64,000 nucleotides of DNA from contig SUXS01000017.1 of the NCBI GenBank assembly GCA_015060865.1, positions 23,146-87,145 of the forward strand. The letters run 5' to 3'. Source of the DNA: Bacteroidales bacterium. Its GTDB lineage: Bacteria; Bacteroidota; Bacteroidia; Bacteroidales; Bacteroidaceae. Made by a program: the position numbers and the translations under genes. Position 1 is the stretch's first letter. Each line of letters opens with the position of its first letter. Below, piece by piece: positions 56,742-64,000 of the stretch. The notes under the pieces are model-generated. The model saw nothing but the letters and a program-made list of their open reading frames with translations. It had not been told where the DNA came from and did no database searches.

Positions 56742-58187
56742 TCACTTATTACGGTTCGAGAGATAGTTGTTCTCCTCATTACGAATATTCCTCTCCATCT
56801 CCATCACGCTACTTTCAAGGCTCTCACAACTCCGTTCCTTCTCCAACAGCACATCAGTCATATTCTTACGTTCCACAGCCGAGGTCCTGACGTACTGCAT
56901 ACGTAGTTCTCCCAACTCTGTCTGTAGCCTCTTCAGGTTTTCCTGCTGCTTCTGCCACGATACAAACATCTCGCGAGCCATCTCACTTCTAAAGTCTGTC
57001 AACCTATGATATTCCGTAAAGTCGTCAATCACAAAAACAAAATCCTTCTGTTCTTCTGTCTGGCTATTATTGATGGCAAGCATGAGCAGCGCCTGCCTTG
57101 CCTTACGAAAGGCTTCGCTATCAGTTTGAGTGAGGGCGATGGAGTTCAAGCGTGCGGCATCAAGCACCAAGCCCCTATCATCATTATCCCAATCGTAGTA
57201 TTGTTTCTTTTCTGTAGGGATGAATGTATACACACATACCGAGTCCTCTGCCTGGAAACGGTCGGTAGCAAACCACCCGAGATTATTTATCTCATCGATA
57301 GCCATCATATAATCATTGGCCGAAGAGTTAAAAGGCATTCCTACATTCTCTGCGGAAAGATATCTGTCCAGTTCACTATTATAACGTGTTACATAGATAT
57401 CATACCCTCCCAACGATGACGTTCCGTTATTTGCGAAATAGATGGTCATGCCATCTGACAACATGAAGGGATAGTTGTTGTCCCCTTCGGGAAGGCCCTC
57501 CAGGGGCAAGGGTTTGCTCCATTCATCCAGCATCTTATACCTCATAAAGAGCTGCAATGAGCCGTCAGCATCCACATCGCTATAATAGATTTTGTCTTTT
57601 CTCTCTGTCTGATAAGCCATGCACCCCTCGGTCTTGCAATCCTTCAGCAATTTGGTAGAGGAGGTTATGAGTCCATTATCCTGGTTCACGGGATAGGCCT
57701 TCTGGAATTGCTTCTTGGGCATCACTACACTATCCACGATGAGTACCTTTTCTACCCGTTTGAGATACTTCATCTCTTTCTTCATCTGCTCTATCAAGCG
57801 CACATGCTTCACATACAAGCTATCTGTCGGTTTTATTTCATCCACATACGTTTCATAGTTCTCGATAGCCGTCTCGTAGTCTCCCTTCTCCCGGTAATAA
57901 TTGCCCAAATAGCGGAACGCCTTAGCCACCTCTCTCTCTGCGGCAATCTTCAGGTAGGGGAGAGAGGCATCCTTTTCTCCTGTCTCATACAAGCATACTC
58001 CATACCAATAGTTATAGCTTCCATGTCGCGGGTTATTGCTGACAATACGTTTGTATGCGTCCTTGGCCCGCTCATACTCACCCGCATCAAACCAAGCTTT
58101 GGCCTGTTTCTGATTTTGGGCAAAAGAGCCGGCACCTATACTCAGCACGAGAACAAACAACCATATTTTCCTGACTACACAAGGCAT
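56742..58187 (-). CDS. secreted TPR and PD40-repeat protein
   Basis: 481 residues with a signal peptide (cut after SFA). TPR repeats at about 27-140 (AKAWFDAGEYERAKDAYKRIVSNNP). A beta-propeller-like PD40 region (about 205-340, KIYYSDVDADG and YPFMLSDGMTIYFANNG). The C-terminal 100 residues are a charged coiled coil (LKRLQTELGELRMQYVR). The layout recalls PorE-type periplasmic T9SS parts but lacks an OmpA domain, so this is not claimed. It heads a likely operon with nfeD and floA (gap 23 bp). Confidence 0.7.
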   Translation of the reverse strand: MPCVVRKIWLFVLVLSIGAGSFAQNQKQAKAWFDAGEYERAKDAYKRIVSNNPRHGSYNYWYGVCLYETGEKDASLPYLKIAAEREVAKAFRYLGNYYREKGDYETAIENYETYVDEIKPTDSLYVKHVRLIEQMKKEMKYLKRVEKVLIVDSVVMPKKQFQKAYPVNQDNGLITSSTKLLKDCKTEGCMAYQTERKDKIYYSDVDADGSLQLFMRYKMLDEWSKPLPLEGLPEGDNNYPFMLSDGMTIYFANNGTSSLGGYDIYVTRYNSELDRYLSAENVGMPFNSSANDYMMAIDEINNLGWFATDRFQAEDSVCVYTFIPTEKKQYYDWDNDDRGLVLDAARLNSIALTQTDSEAFRKARQALLMLAINNSQTEEQKDFVFVIDDFTEYHRLTDFRSEMAREMFVSWQKQQENLKRLQTELGELRMQYVRTSAVERKNMTDVLLEKERSCESLESSVMEMERNIRNEENNYLSNRNK

Positions 58188-58271
58188 TTTACAAGATATT
58201 ATATTTTATCAAAGCGAAGATATACATTTTATTTGTAAATACGGAGCTATTTATGAAAACAAATCGTCTTT

Positions 58272-58304
58272 TTTGAAATATTTACACTTTTTGATGTAAT
58301 TTTG
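58272..58304 (+). promoter_or_regulatory. promoter of the ttcA-like gene
   Basis: TTTG (58272-58275), 21-bp spacer, TAATTTTG (58297-58304), consensus on the plus strand. Leader about 22 nt. Confidence 0.8.
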
Positions 58305-58332
58305 CCCCCTGTTTTGATATCATAAACCAGTC

Positions 58333-59088
58333 ATGGCACAACGAACCGAAGAAGAAGAGCTGCTACATCGCCTCCGCCACAAGTTTCACAAAACGGCGGC
58401 GGAGTACAACCTCATCGAGGAGGGTGACCGCATACTCATTGCCGTATCGGGAGGGAAGGACTCATTGGCGCTACTCGAACTGATGGCAGCTCGTGCCCGT
58501 GTGCTCAAGCCGCACTTCACCATTGTGGCGGCCCATGTGGTGATGACCAATATCCCCTACCAGAGCGATGTGCAGTACCTGACGGACTTTGCCCGCGCCC
58601 TGGGTATGGAGATGCACATTGTAGAGACCTCGTTCGATGCCACGGGCGACACACGCAAGTCGCCCTGCTTTCTCTGCTCGTGGAACCGCCGCAAAGCACT
58701 CTTCGAAACCGCCAAGGCGCTTGGATGCAACAAGATAGCCCTCGGGCACCATCAGGACGATGTGCTTGTCACGCTCCTCATGAACATGACCTTCCAGGGC
58801 GCCTTCTCCACCATGCCCCCGGCCTTAAAGATGAACAAGTTTGACATGACCATCATCCGTCCTTTGTGCCGCATCGAGGAAAAGGATATCACCCGATTGG
58901 CCGAGTTGCACGAGTACCGCAAGCAACAGAAAAACTGTCCACACGAGCACACCTCCAACCGCTCCCGCATGGCCGAAGTGTTGCACACCCTCGACCAGCT
59001 TAACCCCGAAGCACGCTACAACCTCTGGGGAAGCATGACCAATGTGCAAACAGAGCTATTGCCCCCACGGCTAAAAGCGGGTGGTTAA
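58333..59088 (+). CDS. TtcA-like tRNA 2-thiocytidine biosynthesis protein
   Basis: 251 residues. N-type ATP pyrophosphatase with the PP-loop motif VSGGKDSLALLEL (about 37-50), a CxxC pair (CFLC) and a later single Cys (KNCPHEH), as for the three Fe-S-cluster cysteines of TtcA (two plus one). It would thiolate cytidine 32 of some tRNAs. The C-terminal CxxC that some related TtuA enzymes have is absent. Preceded by a good promoter. Confidence 0.88.
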   Translation: MAQRTEEEELLHRLRHKFHKTAAEYNLIEEGDRILIAVSGGKDSLALLELMAARARVLKPHFTIVAAHVVMTNIPYQSDVQYLTDFARALGMEMHIVETSFDATGDTRKSPCFLCSWNRRKALFETAKALGCNKIALGHHQDDVLVTLLMNMTFQGAFSTMPPALKMNKFDMTIIRPLCRIEEKDITRLAELHEYRKQQKNCPHEHTSNRSRMAEVLHTLDQLNPEARYNLWGSMTNVQTELLPPRLKAGG

Positions 59089-59162
59089 TGAACAACGTAT
59101 AACGACGAACAACTATTTCTTTTAACAAACAAACAAACCGAAAACTTAAAAACCAAAATACA

Positions 59163-59534
59163 ATGCACGGAATAGGAACCATCTTACTGCTCATCGTCTC
59201 CAACATCTTCATGACCTTCGCTTGGTATGGTCATCTCAAGCTGCAGCAGATGAAGCTCATCTCTGACAACACACCGCTCTACATCGTCATCCTCATCAGC
59301 TGGTTCTTGGCACTCTTCGAATACGCCTGCCAGGTACCTGCCAACCGCATCGGCTTCGTGGGCAATGGCGGTGCATTTACCTTGATGCAGCTCAAGGTCA
59401 TCCAGGAGGTCATCTCCATAGCCATCTTCACCCTCTTCACCATTGTCTTCTTCAAGGGAGAGAGCTTGCAATGGAACCATTTTGCCGCTTTTGCCTGCCT
59501 GATAGCAGCAGTCTTTTTCGTTTTCCTCAAATAG
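59163..59534 (+). CDS. DUF486 (DMT-superfamily-like) membrane protein
   Basis: 123 residues and four membrane helices, starting HGIGTILLLIVSNIFMTFAWYGHL and ending FAAFACLIAAVFFVFLK. DUF486 proteins belong to the drug/metabolite transporter superfamily half-size members. Substrate unknown. It lies 74 bp after ttcA and may be cotranscribed. Confidence 0.9.
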   Translation: MHGIGTILLLIVSNIFMTFAWYGHLKLQQMKLISDNTPLYIVILISWFLALFEYACQVPANRIGFVGNGGAFTLMQLKVIQEVISIAIFTLFTIVFFKGESLQWNHFAAFACLIAAVFFVFLK

Positions 59535-59606
59535 CGGGGAGAGCACAGCTCCCCCACCCCACCCTGCCGAGCGGCCTATAATCTATTGTAAGATACCCAG
59601 GCTGGC

Positions 59607-60221
59607 CTACTCCCCGTCGTCGCCCAATCGTATGCGTCCCGTCTCCAGCGCCAGCTGCTCATAGCGTTCGCGCAGGCGAGGCATGCGCGAGGCACGTATC
59701 GACAGGCGTATGCGACAGTCCATCTGGAAGTCCTGCTCCACCACCGTGGGCCCCTCCTCCTTCACGATGCGCATCACCTCGTTCATCATCGGGTACTCAA
59801 ACATCACGTCCAGCGTCAGGTCCACCGTCTTCTCCACCACCTCGGCCACGTCGAGCGCCTCGGCTGCTGCCGCCTTGTAGGCCACGATGAGTCCGCCCGT
59901 GCCCAGCTTGATGCCGCCGAAGTAGCGCACCACAACGACGAGTATGTCCGTCAGCTCTCGGCTGTTGATGGCACCCAGGATGGGGCGCCCCGCCGTGCCC
60001 GACGGCTCACCGTTGTCGTTGGCGCGGAAGTTCGTCCGCTCATGCCCCAGCATATAGGCATAGCACACGTGCCGCGCATCGAAGTACCTCTTCTGGCACT
60101 CGGCAAGGTGCTCCTTGATCTGCTCCAGCGTAGTCACGGGGAATGCCATAGCAATGAACTTGCTACGCTTCTCGGTGAACACGCCCTCGCACGGCGCTAC
60201 TATCGTCTTGTATGTATCCAA
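59607..60221 (-). CDS. YigZ/IMPACT-family protein
   Basis: 204 residues. N-terminal UPF0029 domain with RSKFIAMAFPVTT, the NDNGEPSGTAGRPIL signature and FGGIKLGTGGL; a C-terminal beta-alpha domain (about 140-204). The IMPACT family is linked to translation control in eukaryotes; the bacterial role is unclear. Cytosolic, usual length. A heptamer array lies just upstream (60231-60258). Confidence 0.92.
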   Translation of the reverse strand: MDTYKTIVAPCEGVFTEKRSKFIAMAFPVTTLEQIKEHLAECQKRYFDARHVCYAYMLGHERTNFRANDNGEPSGTAGRPILGAINSRELTDILVVVVRYFGGIKLGTGGLIVAYKAAAAEALDVAEVVEKTVDLTLDVMFEYPMMNEVMRIVKEEGPTVVEQDFQMDCRIRLSIRASRMPRLRERYEQLALETGRIRLGDDGE

Positions 60222-60230
60222 GTTGACTTA

Positions 60231-60258
60231 ATTATGAATTATTAATTATGAATTATGA
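60231..60258. repeat. heptamer array (ATTATGA) upstream of the yigZ-family gene
   Basis: Four 7-bp words, ATTATGA, ATTATTA, ATTATGA and ATTATGA, 9 bp before the start codon on the minus strand. Same word as at 20642-20669 though 39 kb away. Confidence 0.8.
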
Positions 60259-60315
60259 ACCTAAAGTAGCCATGTCTACTTAATTCAAGGCATAAAGGTA
60301 CAACATTTTTTCGAA

Positions 60316-61314
60316 TTAGCGAAGCTTGTTTACAAACTGCAACGTGAAGGTAGTGCAAACATTGGGTCGCGACACGGCAGTGATGCTGCCGCCATGCGCC
60401 ATCATAATCTGATAAGCCAAGGCAAGGCCTATGCCCGAGCCATTCTTCTTGGTGGAATAGAAGGGTTCAAACACATGTTCGATTCGGTTCTCAGGGATAC
60501 CGGGTCCATTGTCCGTAACCGTAATGTAGGGCACGCCATCGGCCAGTGTAGCCCGCACCTCGATACGTGCTTCGCCACACCCTTCGAGCGCCTGGGCGGC
60601 ATTGCGCACGAGGTTGATGAGGGTAAGTGTCAGCAGATGCGGGTCGGCATAGAGCTGCATCTCGGCCGGAGCGTTGAGCTCCAGTTCACACGGTCCGGTC
60701 TCATTGCGTAGCAAGCGGCCGAGCTTGGCAAAGAGATCCTTGACAACGATATGACGGCACACTGGCTCAGGCACATTGGTCAGCTGATGGTATGAGGCGA
60801 GGAAGGTATTGATGCCTTCGGCCTGCTCGTTGATGATATTAAAGCACTCGTGTATGCGCTCAGGGTCGTACTCATCGGGACGACTCAGCACATCCTTCGT
60901 AAGCGAGACGATAGGTGCCACGGTATTACGCAGTTCGTGCGTCATCACACGCAGCATGCGGTCATAGTGTTTCTTGCGCCACTCCAGTTCTTGACTTTCG
61001 GCGCAGTACTGTTGCAGGATATGGTTCATGTCGTCTCCTATAGGTCCCAGCATCGGGTCCTTGGAGGCGGGGAAGCGCATGGTGAGGTCGTGCCCACGGA
61101 TGGCACCGAGAAAGTAGTGCATCCGACGCAGGGGGAAACGCAGCACACGCCATAGCCATGCTACCGACAACCCCAGTGCCAATATTGAGGTGATCACCCA
61201 CCGCTTGTCATCTATATATATAAATAGGTATAGCAGCAGCGTGTAAGAGAGCAGCAGGCTGAGCAGTGCGCCTATGAGGTGCAACGTATAGTGCCGGTTA
61301 ACGGATGACTCCAT
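60316..61314 (-). CDS. two-component sensor histidine kinase
   Basis: 332 residues. Two N-terminal membrane helices (about 10-34 and 38-55), almost no periplasmic loop, a HAMP-like segment, then the dimerisation helix with His126 (MTHELRNTVAPI) and an HATPase_c domain with N box (LINLVRNAAQAL), G1 DNGPGIP and G2 GSGIGLAL. The lack of a sensing loop suggests it senses the membrane or a partner. It overlaps the response regulator by 17 bp and should phosphorylate it. Confidence 0.93.
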   Translation of the reverse strand: MESSVNRHYTLHLIGALLSLLLSYTLLLYLFIYIDDKRWVITSILALGLSVAWLWRVLRFPLRRMHYFLGAIRGHDLTMRFPASKDPMLGPIGDDMNHILQQYCAESQELEWRKKHYDRMLRVMTHELRNTVAPIVSLTKDVLSRPDEYDPERIHECFNIINEQAEGINTFLASYHQLTNVPEPVCRHIVVKDLFAKLGRLLRNETGPCELELNAPAEMQLYADPHLLTLTLINLVRNAAQALEGCGEARIEVRATLADGVPYITVTDNGPGIPENRIEHVFEPFYSTKKNGSGIGLALAYQIMMAHGGSITAVSRPNVCTTFTLQFVNKLR

Positions 61315-62086
61315 ATTTCTTCAGTTTAGTGTATAATGTTTGGCGGCTTACGCCGAGCTTCTGTGCCACGGACGAGAGGTTGCGGCCCGAGTCCTCCCAT
61401 GCAGTGCTTATGAACTGCTGTTCCATCTCCTCCAGCGTCAGTGTAGAGCGCTCGCCCCCACCCTCTACAGGCACTATGATGTCGCGCGTCCACTGCGTAT
61501 CGGGGCACAGCAGTATGGTGCGTTCGATGGTCTCTTCCAGTCGGCCAAACTCACCGTCACATGCCATCCTCACCAGCAACGCCATCGCATCATCGGTAAC
61601 CTCAGGCTCGGGCCGGAAGTAGGTCGACGAGTAGCGCTTGACGAGCGAACGTATATATGCACGCACCACACTCATATCATCAGGCAAGGTGTTGTGCCGT
61701 TTCTCTATCACCTCAGTCAGCGTCTGTATCAGGCGTTCGTTGTTCCACGGCTTCTGCACGAAGTCGTCGGCTCCCTGCTTGAGCGACTCCACGGCCAATG
61801 GCACATCGCCAAAGGCGGTGATAAGCACCACCGCCGGCGGATTGTCCAGTCCGCTACGTTGCTTGATACGGTTGAGCCAGAAGAGTCCGTCCTGTCCATC
61901 GAGCCGTCCCGTCCCGAAGTTCATGTCGAGCAGCACGGCATCCACGTCACCTGCAGCAATGAGTGCGGGTATCAGCTGTGGGTCCTCCACGGTCACTACC
62001 TTGGAGAAAGCTCCCTTGAGCACGATGCCCATGGTCTTCAGCACAGCAGCATTGTCGTCAATGACTATAATCTTTGCGTCAATCAT
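61298..62086 (-). CDS. NtrC-like response regulator lacking its AAA+ core
   Basis: 262 residues from the ATG at 62086; upstream in-frame ATG at 62227 would add 47 atypical residues. Receiver domain 1-125 with the acidic pocket (Asp10, Asp11), phospho-Asp54 (VLLDMNF), Thr90 and Lys112. Residues about 145-195 resemble the C-terminal lid of NtrC AAA+ domains (TDDAMALLVRMACDGEFGRLEETIERTILL; compare WPGNVRELENVIERA). Residues about 215-262 are a Fis-type HTH (NLSSVAQKLGVSRQTLYTKLKKYGV). The Walker A, GAFTGA and Walker B segments are missing, so about 200 residues of the ATPase are gone. Cotranscribed with the kinase. Confidence 0.88.
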   Translation of the reverse strand: MIDAKIIVIDDNAAVLKTMGIVLKGAFSKVVTVEDPQLIPALIAAGDVDAVLLDMNFGTGRLDGQDGLFWLNRIKQRSGLDNPPAVVLITAFGDVPLAVESLKQGADDFVQKPWNNERLIQTLTEVIEKRHNTLPDDMSVVRAYIRSLVKRYSSTYFRPEPEVTDDAMALLVRMACDGEFGRLEETIERTILLCPDTQWTRDIIVPVEGGGERSTLTLEEMEQQFISTAWEDSGRNLSSVAQKLGVSRQTLYTKLKKYGVIR

Positions 62087-62092
62087 AGGTGA

Positions 62093-62135
62093 GTTTATGA
62101 GTTCTTTAGTTTTTGAGTTTATAGGTTTCCAACTC
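62093..62135. repeat. octamer word array (GAGTTTAT) upstream of the response regulator
   Basis: AGTT recurs every 8 bp five times (words GAGTTTAT, GAGTTCTT, TAGTTTTT, GAGTTTAT, AGGTTTCC). It overlaps the leader of the response-regulator gene. Compare 39281-39398. Confidence 0.7.
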
Positions 62136-62203
62136 TCGTCGCAAAGATACCCCGAAATCAGAGAATAACCCCTAAAAACAGGGAAAAAACGATGGCCGCA
62201 GAC

Positions 62204-62232
62204 GAAAAGTGTCAAAAAATTGGACACTTTTC
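62204..62232. promoter_or_regulatory. 10-bp inverted repeat, probable operator, between regulator and tolC-like gene
   Basis: GAAAAGTGTC (62204-62213) and GACACTTTTC (62223-62232) are perfect inverse repeats with a 9-nt AT spacer, centre-to-centre 19 bp. This fits a dimer-binding site for the neighbouring Fis-type HTH regulator. It is about 92 bp before the TolC-like ATG. Confidence 0.6.
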
Positions 62233-62323
62233 ATCAAAAAAAGCATTTTGTTGATTTTTTTTGCGAGTGTGCTTGCACGAACATTTAACTTCGCAGAGGA
62301 AAAAAACAAAACAAAATATAAAT

Positions 62324-63802
62324 ATGAACAAACTGAGTAAACGAATCCTTATCACCACGCTGACCCTGTTGCCCCTCGGACTACAGGCGCAGTCGGAACG
62401 CACGCTGACGCTCGCCGAGGTCATCGGCATGGCGCAGACGGAGTCGCCCGATGCCGTGTCGGCACGCAACACCTACAAGTCGGCCTACTGGAGCTACCGC
62501 AACTACCGCGCCAGCAACCTGCCCGCCCTGTCGCTGGCCAGCAATCCTTATTTAAATAGGAGTACCGACTACGTGACCATGGGCGACGGCTCGGTGTCGT
62601 ATGTGAAACAGAACAACGTGAAGACCGACCTCTCGCTGGCAGTGACGCAAAACGTATGGTTCACCGGCGGTACGTTCCAGGTGAGCAGCACCGCCCGCCG
62701 CCTCGACCTGCTGGGCACGCGCAGCACCACCTACAACGTGCAGCCGCTCTACCTCACCTACCAGCAGAGCCTCTTCGGCTACAACTCGCTGAAGTGGGAC
62801 CGCCGCATCGAGCCGGTGCGCTTCCGCGAGGCCCGCAAGCAGTATGCCGAGACCATGGAGCTGGTGGCTGCGCAGGCCTCAAACTACTTCTTCGAGCTGG
62901 CCTCGGCGCAGACCAACCTCGAGATAGCGCTCACCAATCAGGCTGCTGCCGACACGCTCTACCGCTTTGCCCTGGGCCGCTACCACATAGGCACCATCAC
63001 CGAAAACGAGCTGCTGCAGCTCGAGGTGAGCAAGCTCAACGAGGAGGCCAACGTGCTGAGCGCCCAGATCTCCGTAGACAATGCCGCCGACAACCTGCGC
63101 AGCTACCTCAACATCAAGGACGAGGTGGAGCTGACGGTGGTGACGGACGACAGTGTGCCGCAGTTCGACGTGCCGCTGGCCGAGGCCATGGCGCTCGCCA
63201 TAGAGAACAACCCCGACATAGAGTACATGAAGCGCCAGCGCATACAGGGCGAGAGCAACCTCGCCTACGCCAAGGCCAACGCGGGCCTCAAGGCCAACAT
63301 CTACTTGCAGCTGGGCTTGGCACAGACGGGCGACGACTTCCAGAAGAGCTACAACGACCTGCTCGACGAGCAGTACGTGAGCGTGAGCCTCAGCCTCCCC
63401 ATCCTCGACTGGGGCAAAGGGCGCGGACAGGTGCGTGTGGCCCGCTCGAACCTCGAACTGGTGAACACGCAGATGGACCAGCGCATGATAGCCTTCGAGC
63501 AGAACGTGCAGCTCGTGGTGAAGCAGTTTAACCTTCAGGCACGCCGTGTAGACATTGCCCACCGCACCATGGAGACCGCTGCCCACCGCTACGATGTGGC
63601 CCGCCAGCTCTACGTGATGGGCAAGAGCACCATCCTCGACCTCAACTCGGCCATCAGCGAGAAGGACAGCGCCTACCGCAGCTACGTATCGTCACTGGCC
63701 ACCTACTGGCGCCTCTACTACACGCTACGCAGCCTCACGCGCTACGACTTTGAGCACGATATGCCGTTAGAGTATAGCTATTCTGACATCGAAAGAAATT
63801 AA
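62324..63802 (+). CDS. TolC-family outer-membrane efflux protein
   Basis: 492 residues from the ATG at 62324, giving a signal peptide cut after LQA; an in-frame ATG at 62261 was rejected. Two outer-membrane-efflux-protein repeats with long helices (FREARKQYAETMELVAAQASNYFFELASAQTNLEIALTNQAAADTLYRFALGRYHIGTITENELLQLEV and a second copy about 340-460). Forms the trimeric exit duct of an efflux or type I export system. The inner-membrane partners are not in the window and may follow to the right. Divergent from the two-component genes, which probably control it. Confidence 0.93.
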   Translation: MNKLSKRILITTLTLLPLGLQAQSERTLTLAEVIGMAQTESPDAVSARNTYKSAYWSYRNYRASNLPALSLASNPYLNRSTDYVTMGDGSVSYVKQNNVKTDLSLAVTQNVWFTGGTFQVSSTARRLDLLGTRSTTYNVQPLYLTYQQSLFGYNSLKWDRRIEPVRFREARKQYAETMELVAAQASNYFFELASAQTNLEIALTNQAAADTLYRFALGRYHIGTITENELLQLEVSKLNEEANVLSAQISVDNAADNLRSYLNIKDEVELTVVTDDSVPQFDVPLAEAMALAIENNPDIEYMKRQRIQGESNLAYAKANAGLKANIYLQLGLAQTGDDFQKSYNDLLDEQYVSVSLSLPILDWGKGRGQVRVARSNLELVNTQMDQRMIAFEQNVQLVVKQFNLQARRVDIAHRTMETAAHRYDVARQLYVMGKSTILDLNSAISEKDSAYRSYVSSLATYWRLYYTLRSLTRYDFEHDMPLEYSYSDIERN

Positions 63803-64000
63803 CTAATCTCACGCGAATCTCGCGAAAAACGCAAAAATCAGGTCCTATGAATATTTTTCACACAGATCTCACGAATCTCACAAATGGCGCGTCGCTTCGC
63901 CCGCGCTTGTCGGCTTCGCCGAGTGTTCTCAGCCGGATGGTACATACGAGCGCAAGCGATGTATGCTTTCGTGAGATTCGTGAGATCTGTGTGAGACCAA
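63803..64000. repeat. palindromic repeat related to the 22723-22960 element
   Basis: A 24-bp inverted repeat (63858-63881 and 63971-63994) is perfect. Its interior holds CATACGAGCG...GCGATGTATG, which is the reverse-complement relative of the interior of the element at 22791-22912. An extra partial arm of the same family lies at 63806-63830. The right end is close to the window edge, so outer terminal repeats cannot be judged. No ORF. Confidence 0.7.

Noticed and set aside
56742..58187. PorE (T9SS periplasmic component)
   Set aside because: TPR and PD40 regions fit, but there is no OmpA-like peptidoglycan-binding domain at the C-terminus.
62255..62285. Sigma-54 promoter before the TolC-like gene
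   Set aside because: TTGCA is present as a -12-like box, but the needed GG at -24 is missing, and the neighbouring regulator lacks its ATPase.

Overview
The window is chromosomal DNA of a Bacteroidales bacterium, probably a gut Bacteroidaceae or Prevotellaceae relative. The reasons are two SusC/SusD-type outer-membrane uptake pairs, lipoproteins with Bacteroidetes-style signal peptides, several proteins with type IX secretion (T9SS) C-termini, and many promoters of the TTTG-N19..21-TAnnTTTG type used by the Bacteroidetes primary sigma factor. No plasmid, prophage or CRISPR array was seen.

Layout. 1-15495 (minus): one long operon of an N-terminal fasciclin-domain lipoprotein, SusC, SusD, two more fasciclin lipoproteins, a second SusC and a second SusD that runs off the left edge. 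15843-20390 (minus): a very large secreted rhamnogalacturonan lyase (PL11) fused to autotransporter-type beta-strand repeats and a T9SS tail. 20591-23636: a small accessory island with a VapE-type AAA+ ATPase gene and a divergent HU-like DNA-binding gene, separated by 940 bp of dense non-coding structure. 24012-27232 (plus): DUF177, rpmF, era, der. 27353-32120 (minus): dxs-trkA-trkH. 32316-39276: radC, efp, rpmH, a LolA-like chaperone, ftsK, rsgA, frr. 39551-49260: a VTC-domain/DUF4956/DUF2490/carbohydrate-binding cluster, a fused DUF2156-GNAT protein and a convergent CotH-kinase protein. 49419-53059 (minus): a CHU_C-domain protein and uvrA. 53508-53681: SRP RNA and tRNA-Thr, apparently one transcript. 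53726-60221: fRMsr, nucleoside phosphorylase, floA, nfeD, a TPR/PD40 protein, a ttcA-like gene, a DUF486 protein and a YigZ-family protein. 60316-63802: histidine kinase, an unusual response regulator and a divergent TolC-type efflux protein.

The most unusual material is non-coding. Upstream of the HU-like gene there is a good promoter, then four perfect CACCGCGGTG palindromes at exactly 22-bp steps, then a 238-bp palindromic MITE-like element with 19-bp terminal inverted repeats and a 10-bp direct repeat on each side. The same gap holds two copies of a three-hairpin element. A hairpin-plus-promoter module recurs between the CHU_C gene and the SRP RNA. Many short intergenic gaps carry arrays of 6-, 7- or 8-bp words, often as inverted arms, with a different word at each locus. 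Two such arrays are translated inside the N-terminus of the VapE-like protein.

All calls come from reading sequence and translations by eye. No database search, structure prediction or codon-usage calculation was run.
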